From: DATEDA01 sp963744255
GTDB lineage: Bacteria; Pseudomonadota; Gammaproteobacteria; Burkholderiales; SG8-39
Length of the DNA stretch: 64,000 nt
Assembly: GCA_963744255.1 (NCBI GenBank)
Contig: CAVUSZ010000004.1
Location: forward strand, 27,099 to 91,098
Reading direction: 5' to 3'
Positions 27,977 through 38,733 of this stretch are shown in pieces; position 1 is the stretch's first letter; each line of letters starts with the position of its first letter. A model generated the notes under the pieces. It was not told where the DNA came from. It searched no databases and was given only the letters and a program-made list of their open reading frames with translations. The translations under genes and the position numbers were made by a program.

Positions 27977-28411
27977 ATGTCGAAGCTGACGCTGCAGAAA
28001 GCCAACGCCATCATCGAGCACGCGCTCGCGAAGGCACGCGAGATGAAGATCAAGCCGCTCGGCGTTGTCGTCCTCGATGGGTCGGGCCACCTCAAGGCGG
28101 CGCAGCGCGAGGACGGGGCGAGCATGTTCCGCATCGAAGTTGCGACCGGGAAGGCGTGGGCGGCGGTGGGGATGGGCGCCTCGAGCCGCGCGCTCGCCAA
28201 GCGCGCGAAGGACAACCCGAACTTCTTCGTCACGCTCGCCGCGACCGCGCAGGGCAAGTTCCTGCCGCAGACGGGGGCGGTGCTGATCAAGGGCGCGGAC
28301 GGTGAGATCCTGGGCGCCGCTGGCGCGAGCGGCGGGACCGGCGAAGAGGACGAAGCGGTCTGCGCTTACGGCATCGAGCAGGCCGGCTTCACCGCCGACG
28401 CGTCGGGCTGA
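27977..28411 (+). CDS. GlcG/HbpS-like heme-binding family protein
   Basis: A 144-residue single-domain protein of the GlcG/HbpS family. Some members bind heme extracellularly, while GlcG belongs to the glycolate operon in E. coli. No signal peptide is present, so this one is probably cytoplasmic. Motifs visible are LTLQKANAIIEHALAKARE, PLGVVVLDGSGHLKAAQREDGAS and GAAGASGGTGEEDEAVC. A shortened copy lies upstream of the efflux operon. It is convergent with metH with only four bases between the two stop codons, so no separate terminator fits there. Confidence 0.88.
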   Translation: MSKLTLQKANAIIEHALAKAREMKIKPLGVVVLDGSGHLKAAQREDGASMFRIEVATGKAWAAVGMGASSRALAKRAKDNPNFFVTLAATAQGKFLPQTGAVLIKGADGEILGAAGASGGTGEEDEAVCAYGIEQAGFTADASG

Positions 28412-28415
28412 TCGC

Positions 28416-32105
<3,690 letters not shown>

Positions 32106-32115
32106 GCCAGAAATG

Positions 32116-32152
32116 AAAAACCCGCTGAGCCTGCCTGGGCTTAAACGGGTTT
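32116..32152 (-). terminator. Intrinsic-terminator-like hairpin in the metH leader
   Basis: On the minus strand AAACCCG (32152-32146) pairs with CGGGTTT (32124-32118). A second stem, AGCC with GGCT, sits inside, and a run of five T follows immediately. This is a textbook intrinsic terminator placed just before the metH start and just after the aptamer, so it is best read as the expression platform of the riboswitch. The 5' arm (ACCCG, 32150-32146) could instead pair with CGGGT (32182-32178) upstream, a possible antiterminator. Confidence 0.65.
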
Positions 32153-32232
32153 CCCTCGCTTTAGCCGTATTTCTTTCACCCGGGGGTTTCCCCGGAGGCG
32201 CCCGCAAGCTGAAGCGTCAAATCGGCGCCGCT
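32153..32232 (-). promoter_or_regulatory. Candidate SAM-II riboswitch aptamer upstream of metH
   Basis: Read on the minus strand, a P1 stem GGCGCC (32229-32224) pairs with GGCGCC (32202-32197). Its loop opens with GATTTG and ends with GCTTGC, both characteristic of SAM-II. After P1 the 3' strand carries GAAATACGGCTAAAGCG, close to the AAA...GCUAAA segment of the family. The pseudoknot helix is available: CGCTT in the loop with AAGCG at the 3' end, plus AGC with GCT. An extra 6-bp hairpin (CCGGGG-AAAC-CCCCGG, 32195-32180) is inserted after P1. SAM-II is known to bind S-adenosylmethionine and repress methionine genes. Assignment is by eye, not by covariance model. Confidence 0.7.
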
Positions 32233-32345
32233 CTAAAGGCTAGCTTCTCGCTAGGGCCTTGTCAATGAACGGCTTATCGGGGTGCCTCCGGCCGGCCGCG
32301 GGTCTATACTTTCCCGCCGCTGTCCAGTCCCGGGACCGCACGATC

Positions 32346-32741
32346 ATGAAGCACCTCACCCCGAAAGAAGCGCACGAGTACCTGAAGCGCACACCGAACG
32401 CCCTGTTCGTCGATTGCCGCAGCGAGATGGAGTACCTATTCGTCGGTCATGCGACCGGCGCGCTCCACGTGGCGTGGAACGACGGCCCCGACTGGGAGGT
32501 CAACCCGCACTTCGTCGGCCACGTGACAAAGCTCGCCGGCGCCAACCACGCGAACCGGCCCGTCGTCCTCATATGCCGCAGCGGCAACCGCTCGCTCGAC
32601 GCCGGCGAGGCCCTCGAGAAGGCCGGCTTCTCCGACGTCTGCAACGTACTGCATGGCTTCGAGGGCGACCTCGACGAGCGGCATCAGCGCAACACGACCA
32701 ACGGCTGGCGGTTCGAGGGTCTGCCCTGGGAGCAGTGCTGA
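32346..32741 (+). CDS. Rhodanese-like sulfurtransferase
   Basis: A 131-residue single rhodanese domain. The active-site loop is CRSGNRS near residue 79, whose cysteine would carry the persulfide. The family CH2A-like region is LFVDCRSEMEYLFVGHATGALHV. I chose the ATG giving MKHLTPKEAHEYLK, since residues before it are non-homologous. It has no signal peptide. It is divergent from metH across the riboswitch leader, and its promoter must overlap that 240-base spacer. The physiological sulfur acceptor is unknown. Confidence 0.9.
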   Translation: MKHLTPKEAHEYLKRTPNALFVDCRSEMEYLFVGHATGALHVAWNDGPDWEVNPHFVGHVTKLAGANHANRPVVLICRSGNRSLDAGEALEKAGFSDVCNVLHGFEGDLDERHQRNTTNGWRFEGLPWEQC

Positions 32742-32749
32742 CCGGGGGG

Positions 32750-33172
32750 TCAATCCGCGACGCGCACCATCTGCGCCGCATGCTTGAGGCGATACTCGCC
32801 CGGACGCTTCTCGTATACGTCCTTCCCCCAGGTCGCCGCGACCTCGTAGATCCGCCACGGCCGGTCCTTGGGCAGCATGCCTTTGGCCGTCATCTCAACC
32901 GCGGTGGTCCGCGCCTCGGCGACCGAGCAGAATACCCGGCCGCCCGCGTAGCTGCCGTCCGGCTCGAGCGCGCGACGCGGTGCGCTCGGCGGGACGACGT
33001 GCGCGGGCAACGGACCGGGTTTGGTCACCGGCTGTCCGCGCGAGATCGGCGCCGCCACCTCGGGCTCGCCGATCGTGTACACCCGCGCGCACTCGCGCCC
33101 GGGCGGACTCGCGCATCCCGCGACAGCCGCCAGGCACAAGGCCGCCACCTGCCACATTGCAACTTTCGCCAT
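32750..33172 (-). CDS. Small putative lipoprotein of unknown function
   Basis: A 140-residue protein starting MAKVAMWQVAALCLAAVAGC, a lipoprotein signal with lipobox VAGC. The remainder contains a Pro-rich stretch (VTKPGPLPAHVVPPSAPRR) and a compact C-terminal part (GRVFCSVAEARTTAVEMTAKG, WGKDVYEKRPGEYRLKHAAQMVRV). I recognise no family. It lies 11 bases downstream of the CoA ligase on the same strand and converges on the rhodanese gene (8-base gap). The start was placed at the signal peptide rather than at the longer open frame. Confidence 0.65.
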   Translation of the reverse strand: MAKVAMWQVAALCLAAVAGCASPPGRECARVYTIGEPEVAAPISRGQPVTKPGPLPAHVVPPSAPRRALEPDGSYAGGRVFCSVAEARTTAVEMTAKGMLPKDRPWRIYEVAATWGKDVYEKRPGEYRLKHAAQMVRVAD

Positions 33173-33183
33173 CGAATCTCCTG

Positions 33184-34698
33184 TCAACGTTCGCCCTGCA
33201 GCTCGGCGACGAGCCGCTCGCGCAGGCGGAACCGCTGCACCTTGCCGGTTGCGGTGCGTGGCAGCTCCGCGATCTGCCGTATCCACCTCGGCCGCGCGTG
33301 CCGCGGCAGCTTGTCGAGGCGCCCCGTAGCGATCTCCGCCGCGCCCTCACCAACCACGAACAGCGCAAGCCGGTCGAAGCCGTCCGCGTCCGGGACGACG
33401 ACACAAACAGCCTCGCGGATCCGGGTGTCGGCGAGGACCGTTTCTTCGAGCTCGGCCGGCTTCACCCATTGTCCCGCGATCTTGCAGAGCTCGTCCGCGC
33501 GGCCATGGTGCGACCAGAAGCCGTCAGCGTCGCGGCTGAAGAGATCGCCCGTGCAGAACCAACCGTCGCGAAACGCGCGCGCGGTTGCCTCATCGCTCTT
33601 GTAGCGTAGCGCAAGCGACGGGTGCCTGATCCAGAGCACGCCGGCTGCGCCACCGACAATCTCCTGCTCAGCCCCGTCGAGGAGCCGCGTTTCCACGCCG
33701 GCGAGCGGCAGGCCGCAGGTTCCGATCCGGTGCCGGCCGGGAGAGTTCGCGAATGCGTTGCAGAACGTCTCGGACATCCCGTACGCCTCGAGGACCCGGG
33801 TGCCGACCATTTCCTGCCACCTCGCCGCGATCGGGTCCGGCAGCCGCTCGCCGGCGGTGAACACGAGCGGGATCGAGGCGAAAGCGGCGAGCTGCTCGCG
33901 CGGCAGCGCGAGCAGCCGGCGCACGACCGTCGGGACGGTGAAAAGCACGTTCGGGCGGTAACGCGCGGCGTGCGCCGCGATCGCTTCGGGCGTGGGCCAG
34001 TCGTCGTCGAGCAGGATGGTCGCGCCGCAGGAAAGCGGGCCGGTGAAGCCGTTGTCGAGCGCGTACGCGAAGAAGAGCTTCGAGGTCGCCAGCACGACCG
34101 TCCCATCGCCCGCACCGGCCACTTCGCGCAGCAGCTTACCGGCGTGGGCGCAATTCGCGTGACTATGCACGATCGCCTTCGGCTTGCCGGTAGTGCCCGA
34201 GGAGTACAGCCAGAACGCCGGGTCGTCGGCCGCGGTCGCCGCAGGCGCGTACTCGGAGCGTGCCGCCGCCATCGCCGCGTCGAGCGAGTCGCCGGACCCG
34301 CGCGCGGGAGCGAGTCGCGTCGCGGTTCTCTGGCATGCCGCGCCGGCTGCCGTGAGGTACTCCGGCTCGGCGATCGCGAGGCGCGCCTCGCAGTCGACGA
34401 CGATGCATGCGAGCTCCGCGACCGGCAGCCGGGTGTTGAGCGGTACGGCGACTGCGCCCGCCTTGAGCGCGCCGAGAAATGCCGCGCAGAACCGCGGCGA
34501 GTCGTCCATCAGCAGGCACACGCGCTCACCGCGCCGCAGCCCGAGCGCCGCGAAGGCGTGCGCCGCCCGCGACACGGCGGCGTCGAGCTCGCCGCACGTC
34601 ACGGTACCACCCGAGTGGAGGATCGCCGCACGGTCGCGACGGTCCCGCTCGCGGACGCGCGCGAGGATCGCGTCGGAGGCGTTGAGCGGCGCCGTCAT
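33184..34698 (-). CDS. AMP-dependent acyl/aryl-CoA ligase (benzoate-CoA-ligase-like)
   Basis: A 504-residue adenylate-forming enzyme that would activate a carboxylic acid with ATP and join it to coenzyme A. The P-loop motif is YSSGTTGKPKAIVHSH, the A5 motif EAYGMSETFCNAF, the hinge region TGDLFSRDADGFW...GRADELCKIAGQWV, and the catalytic lysine lies in the C-terminal segment RTATGKVQRFRLRE. The overall sequence resembles the benzoate-CoA ligase group, but the substrate cannot be read from the motifs. It is divergent from a MarR regulator 73 bases away, the usual layout for a ligand-controlled aromatic or fatty-acid gene. Confidence 0.8.
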   Translation of the reverse strand: MTAPLNASDAILARVRERDRRDRAAILHSGGTVTCGELDAAVSRAAHAFAALGLRRGERVCLLMDDSPRFCAAFLGALKAGAVAVPLNTRLPVAELACIVVDCEARLAIAEPEYLTAAGAACQRTATRLAPARGSGDSLDAAMAAARSEYAPAATAADDPAFWLYSSGTTGKPKAIVHSHANCAHAGKLLREVAGAGDGTVVLATSKLFFAYALDNGFTGPLSCGATILLDDDWPTPEAIAAHAARYRPNVLFTVPTVVRRLLALPREQLAAFASIPLVFTAGERLPDPIAARWQEMVGTRVLEAYGMSETFCNAFANSPGRHRIGTCGLPLAGVETRLLDGAEQEIVGGAAGVLWIRHPSLALRYKSDEATARAFRDGWFCTGDLFSRDADGFWSHHGRADELCKIAGQWVKPAELEETVLADTRIREAVCVVVPDADGFDRLALFVVGEGAAEIATGRLDKLPRHARPRWIRQIAELPRTATGKVQRFRLRERLVAELQGER

Positions 34699-34771
34699 CC
34701 TGGACACACCGGTTGCAGGGGGGTCGGTCTTCGCCTACGATAGCCGCGCACCATCGCGTGCGTCAATTCGT

Positions 34772-35230
34772 TTGGCCTCCAAACAATCGCGCCGGGCGCG
34801 CGACGACGACGATCTCGACCACGGCCTGCTGCCCGGGTTGCTCGGCTACCAGCTGAGGCTCGCGCAGCTCGCGGTGTTCCGCGATTTCGAGCGCTCGGCC
34901 GGTGCGCTAGGCATCTCCCCGGGACGATTCGGCGTCCTCGCCCTCGTCGAAGCGAACCCCGGCGTCTCACAGAGCCGGCTCGCGCACGCGGTGGGCCTCG
35001 ACCGCTCGACGATGGTCGCGGTGCTCGATCAGCTCGAGGGCCGGCGGCTGGTCGAGCGGCGGGCGGGCCCGGACCGTCGCACCAACGGCTTGTGGCTGAC
35101 GCGCGAGGGAAAGCGCCTGCTCGCCCGGCTGAAGCGCCGCGTGACCGAGCACGAGGCGCGGATCGCAGCGCGATTGACGCGAGACGAGCGCGCGATGCTT
35201 TCCCGCCTGCTGCGCCGGCTCGGACCCTGA
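34772..35230 (+). CDS. MarR family transcriptional regulator
   Basis: A 152-residue winged-helix regulator. The core runs from GYQLRLAQLAVFRDFERSAG through the recognition helix region PGVSQSRLAHAVGLDRSTMVAVLDQLE to the wing RRLVERRAGPDRRTNGLWLTREGKRLL. No ATG is suitably placed. The TTG at 34772 gives a normal family length, but the start is uncertain. It is transcribed away from the CoA ligase and probably controls that gene and itself from the shared spacer, with an aromatic acid or acyl-CoA as ligand (inference). Confidence 0.83.
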   Translation: MASKQSRRARDDDDLDHGLLPGLLGYQLRLAQLAVFRDFERSAGALGISPGRFGVLALVEANPGVSQSRLAHAVGLDRSTMVAVLDQLEGRRLVERRAGPDRRTNGLWLTREGKRLLARLKRRVTEHEARIAARLTRDERAMLSRLLRRLGP

Positions 35231-35281
35231 GCGGCACACACCAGACGGTGGCGTGCTGCGTCCACAGACATGGGGGCCAAG

Positions 35282-35305
35282 AAAAAGGGCGCCTCGCGGC
35301 GCCCT
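35282..35305 (-). terminator. Intrinsic terminator of the porin-glnK-amt operon
   Basis: A perfect 8-bp hairpin AGGGCGCC-TCGC-GGCGCCCT (35286-35305) is followed, reading on the minus strand, by a run of T (35286-35282). It lies about 60 bases after the amt stop codon. A second, weaker hairpin follows at about 35311-35332. Between them they would also end MarR transcription from the other side, but the T run serves only the minus strand. Confidence 0.8.
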
Positions 35306-35365
35306 CGAAGGCTCGCCCTTTCGGGCTTCGCCCCCTGCTGGAGAGACGGTTCCGAACCGCGCGAG

Positions 35366-36895
35366 TCAAGTGTGATAGGCGGCCTCGCCGTGGTAGTTCA
35401 CGTCCAGGCCCTCGCGCTCCTCCTCTTCGGACACGCGCAGGCCCACGATCATGTCGGCGATCTTGAAGGCGATGAACGCGACCACGCCGGTCCAGATGAT
35501 CGTCACGACGACCGCCTTGAACTGCACCCACAACTGTTCGCCGATGCTGCTGAAGCCGGTCGCGGCGGTGACCCAGTCGGTCACGAAGCCCGGACCGCCG
35601 AGCCCCGGCGCGTTGAACACCCCGGTCAGGAGCGCGCCCAGGATCCCCCCGACCGCGTGCACGCCGAACACGTCGAGCGTGTCGTCCGCGCCGAGCATCC
35701 GCTTGAGCCCGTTCACGCCCCACAGGCAGACCAAACCAGCCGCCAGGCCGATCACGAACGCGCCCGGGATGCCGACGTTGCCGGCGGCCGGGGTGATCGC
35801 CACCAGGCCGGCCACCGCACCGGACGCGGCCCCGAGCATCGACGGCTTGCCCTTGAATAGCCACTCGCCGAACGACCAGGAAAGCACCGCGCAGGCAGTC
35901 GCGAGGAACGTGTTGAGGAAGGCAAGCGCAGCGGAGTTGCCGGCCTCGAGCGCGGAGCCCGCGTTGAAGCCGAACCAGCCGACCCAGAGCAGCGACGCGC
36001 CGATCATCGTAAGCGGCAGGTTGTGCGGCGACATCGCCTCGCGGCCGAAGCCGATCCGCTTGCCGGCGAGATAGGCGCCCACCAGCCCCGCGACGCCGGC
36101 GTTGATGTGCACCACGGTGCCGCCGGCGAAGTCGAGCGCGCCCCACTGCCAGATCAGGCCGGCCTTCGCGTTCATCGCATCGACGACCTTCGGGTCGGTG
36201 TACGCGTCGGGGCCCATCCAGAACCACACCATGTGCGCGATCGGCGCGTAGGCGAAGGTGAACCAGATGACCATGAAGATCAGCACCGCCGAGAACTTGA
36301 TCCGCTCGGCGAACGCGCCGACGATCAGGCAGCAGGTGATCGCGGCGAACGTCGCCTGGAACGCGATGAACACGATCTCGGGAATCACGACGCCCTTGCT
36401 GAACGTCGCCGCCATGGCGAACTCGCCCTTGCCGGGGTCGAGCGCGCCGCCCAGGAACAGGCGGTCGAAGCTGCCGAAGAACGCATTGCCTTCGGTGAAC
36501 GCGAGGCTGTAGCCGTAGATGCACCACAGCACGACGATCATCGAGAAGGTGACGAACACCTGCATCAGCACCGACAGCATGTTCTTCGCGCGCACCATCC
36601 CGCCGTAGAACAGCGCGAGCGCCGGCACGCTCATCAGGATCACGAGCGCCGTGCACACGAGCATCCACGCGACGTCGCCCTTGTTCGGCGTCGGCGCGGC
36701 GGGACTCGCTCCTTCCTTCTTCTCCTCGACCTTCACCGTCTCCGTCACGGTGCCGGCTTTTGCGTCGACCTTGATGGTCTCGGTAACCGTCGTCGTAACC
36801 GCCGGCGCCGCCGGCTTGTCCTGGGCCAGTGCCGCGCCGGCGGCGCCGAACGAAACGGCGCCGACGAACGCGAGCAGCGCGATCAGCTTTTTCAT
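35366..36895 (-). CDS. amt: Ammonium transporter Amt with cleavable signal and charged linker
   Basis: Ammonium channel of the Amt/MEP/Rh family, 509 aa. A signal peptide (MKKLIALLAFVGAVSFGAAGAALA) is followed by a linker of about 50 residues rich in Thr, Val, Lys and Glu (VTETIKVDAK repeated as VTETVKVEEK), then 11 membrane helices starting DVAWMLVCTALVILMSVPAL. Pore features visible are the structural Asp and first pore His in LDFAGGTVVHINAG and the second pore His in FGVHAVGGILGAL. It is 13 bases after glnK, the classical pair in which GlnK plugs the channel when nitrogen is plentiful. A GGGAG ribosome site supports the start. Confidence 0.95.
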   Translation of the reverse strand: MKKLIALLAFVGAVSFGAAGAALAQDKPAAPAVTTTVTETIKVDAKAGTVTETVKVEEKKEGASPAAPTPNKGDVAWMLVCTALVILMSVPALALFYGGMVRAKNMLSVLMQVFVTFSMIVVLWCIYGYSLAFTEGNAFFGSFDRLFLGGALDPGKGEFAMAATFSKGVVIPEIVFIAFQATFAAITCCLIVGAFAERIKFSAVLIFMVIWFTFAYAPIAHMVWFWMGPDAYTDPKVVDAMNAKAGLIWQWGALDFAGGTVVHINAGVAGLVGAYLAGKRIGFGREAMSPHNLPLTMIGASLLWVGWFGFNAGSALEAGNSAALAFLNTFLATACAVLSWSFGEWLFKGKPSMLGAASGAVAGLVAITPAAGNVGIPGAFVIGLAAGLVCLWGVNGLKRMLGADDTLDVFGVHAVGGILGALLTGVFNAPGLGGPGFVTDWVTAATGFSSIGEQLWVQFKAVVVTIIWTGVVAFIAFKIADMIVGLRVSEEEEREGLDVNYHGEAAYHT

Positions 36896-36908
36896 GGATC
36901 TCACTCCC

Positions 36909-37247
36909 TTAGAGCGCATCCGCGCCGGTCTCGCCGGTGCGGATGCGCACAACCTGTTCGAGCGGGAACACGAAGATCTTCCCGTCGCCGATCTTGCCGG
37001 TGTTCGCCGACTTCTCGATCGCCTCGATCACCTGCTCCAGCATCTCCGTCTTGACGGCGGCTTCGATCTTGACCTTCGGCAGAAAATCGACGACGTACTC
37101 GGCGCCGCGGTAGAGCTCGGTGTGGCCCTTCTGGCGCCCGAAACCCTTGACCTCGGTGACGGTGATGCCCTGCACGCCGATGGCCGACAGCGCCTCACGC
37201 ACCTCGTCGAGCTTGAACGGCTTGATGATGGCCGTGACTAGTTTCAT
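36909..37247 (-). CDS. glnK: PII nitrogen regulatory protein GlnK/GlnB
   Basis: Trimeric PII signal protein, 112 aa. It senses 2-oxoglutarate, ATP and ADP and regulates the Amt channel and nitrogen metabolism. The T-loop contains the uridylylation site Tyr51 in GHTELYRGAEY. The PROSITE-type C-terminal signature appears as TGKIGDGKIFVFPLEQVVRIRTGE. An AGGGGA ribosome site precedes the ATG. The position directly upstream of amt favours GlnK over GlnB. It is likely transcribed from the sigma-54-like promoter before the upstream porin gene. Confidence 0.95.
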   Translation of the reverse strand: MKLVTAIIKPFKLDEVREALSAIGVQGITVTEVKGFGRQKGHTELYRGAEYVVDFLPKVKIEAAVKTEMLEQVIEAIEKSANTGKIGDGKIFVFPLEQVVRIRTGETGADAL

Positions 37248-37318
37248 GACAATCCCCTAACGAAGCTGCCCGCCGGGCCGCGAGAAATGCCTCTGACCCG
37301 GCGGCGCAGCTGGCGGTC

Positions 37319-38183
37319 CTAGAACGTCTTGCCCACGGAGAGCACGAGGCCCGTGGTGCCGATCTCCCGAACCTTCCCGGTGCTATTCACCGCATACCAG
37401 TAGTCCTTGTTGGCGTCGGTGCCGATGATGTTCGCGCCGAGCAGCCAGCCGGCGAGTCATAGGTCGAGGCCGACCTTGTAGTCGAAGTAGCTCAGGTCGT
37501 TGTAGTGCCTCACAAACGTGTAGCCGGCGGTTGCGGTGAACGTCAGCTTGGGCATCACCTCGTAGTTGAACGCGCCGTACAGGTACTGGGTCCCCTTCGT
37601 GTCGCCGCTGCGCGGCAGGTTCGAGCAGCTCCGCTGTTGGGGTTGCAAGCGACGAACCCCTGGATGCGTCCTCGCTCAGGCCGAAGTAGTCGGTGAAGGA
37701 GTAGGAGTACTTCAGCCGAGAACCACTTCCAGCTGCCGCCGATGTAGACCTCCCAGTTGTACGACGTCCGTGAAGGTGGTATTGCCGGCAGAGTCTACGC
37801 CCGGGAACTTGGTGCCGCCGGGATAGGCGTAGTAGATGGTGCCGATGTCGAGCCCGAAATCGCCCAAAGGCGTGCTTGTACCCGCCGTAGAAGTCCATCT
37901 CGATGCCCGAGCCGTTCGGGTACTGGTTGCCGCTCACGTTCGAGTTCCAGTTGCCGAGGTAGAACCCGCTCGAGTGCGAGTAGTCGATGCCGCCCTGGAT
38001 CGCCGGGCCGACGGTGAAGAAGCCTTCGCCGAAGGTCTGGGAAATGCCGCGGAACCGGTAATCGGTGGCGATTGTCATGTTGCCGGTCAGCGTGTGCTCC
38101 GGCGTCGGTGCCGGCGCCTGCGCGTGCGCAATCGGGCTGATAAACGCCCCGGCCGCGACAGAGGCGAGCAGGAGTTTCTTCAT
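37319..38183 (-). pseudogene. TorF family putative porin, disrupted by several frameshifts and a stop
   Basis: Outer-membrane porin-like protein commonly found upstream of glnK-amt in betaproteobacteria. The N-terminal half is normal: signal peptide MKKLLLASVAAGAF...AHA, then NMTIATDYRFRGISQT and GFYLGNWNSNVSG. Coding sense then moves between frames: DFGLDIGTIYYAYPGGTKFPG after an extra base near 37864, WEVYIGGSWKWFSA after another change near 37760, KYSYSFTDYFGLSEDAS after one near 37718, and GTQYLYGAFNYEVMPKLTF after one or two between about 37620 and 37680. An in-frame TGA follows at 37457-37459 before the normal ending GANIIGTDANKDYWY...LSVGKTF, stop at 37319. It is either a decayed gene or a locally poor assembly. 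Confidence 0.8.
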
Positions 38184-38228
38184 GGATTGGCCCCTTTCGT
38201 TTTTGAAGAGAGAAAGCAAGCCGCCTTC

Positions 38229-38244
38229 AGCATTTCACATGCCA
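38229..38244 (-). promoter_or_regulatory. Sigma-54-type promoter for the porin-glnK-amt operon
   Basis: On the minus strand TGGCATG, four bases, then ATGCT matches the sigma-54 consensus TGGCAYG-N4-TTGCW with one mismatch at the first T of the -12 element. It lies 46 bases upstream of the porin start, with an AAGGGG ribosome site between. Sigma-54 control of glnK-amt under nitrogen limitation is well known in proteobacteria, which supports the call. An NtrC site was not identified. Confidence 0.65.
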
Positions 38245-38420
38245 GAAGCAATGTTGTTCAAAAACAGCAAGTTGTCACGAGGGCCCAGCGTATTGCCAGG
38301 CGCAGCGCCCCATTGCGGGGCATGAGTCACGCGAAGCGCACCTTCTGGGTGCGACAAGAACCGAAATCAGCTCCCGCGGAGGGCCGTGCTAGACTTCGAC
38401 GCAGTCCAGCTGTGGTTTCT

Positions 38421-38666
38421 ATGCAACGGCCCAACTTCGTTGAGGAACTGAGCGCAAAGGTGTCTGAGCTGCTCGCTTCGAGCCCGGCCCGCGACTTCGA
38501 GAAGAACATGCGGGCACTCGTGAGCTCGGCCCTGGGCCGCCTGGACCTGGTCACCCGCGAAGAGTTCGACGTGCAGGCCAAGCTGCTGGCCCGTGCCCGC
38601 GAGCAGCTCGTCGCGCTCGAGGCGCGGGTGGCGGAGCTTGAGCAGAGATTGAAGACGCACGACTGA
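38421..38666 (+). CDS. ubiK: UbiK (YqiC/BMFP) accessory factor
   Basis: An 81-residue coiled-coil protein of the BMFP family. In E. coli and Salmonella it assists aerobic ubiquinone biosynthesis with UbiJ. The pattern is typical: an N-terminal amphipathic region (NFVEELSAKVSELLASSPARDFEKNMRALV), then LDLVTREEFDVQAKLLARAREQL and a C-terminal heptad coil (LEARVAELEQRLK). The start MQRPNFVEEL lies well inside a longer frame that has no homology upstream. It is upstream of comM in many betaproteobacteria, as here. Confidence 0.9.
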   Translation: MQRPNFVEELSAKVSELLASSPARDFEKNMRALVSSALGRLDLVTREEFDVQAKLLARAREQLVALEARVAELEQRLKTHD

Positions 38667-38733
38667 AAGACCGACGCCGGCCGGTACAGCCCCTCGGTCT
38701 TCCGACTCCGGCCGCCGAGCGTTGTCTTTCCGC

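Noticed and set aside
32116..32260. Cobalamin riboswitch before metH
   Set aside because: GGGGAA and GGTGAAA resemble parts of the cobalamin aptamer, and the enzyme uses cobalamin, but no B12 box (GCCACTG) or the rest of the core is present. The SAM-II elements fit far better.
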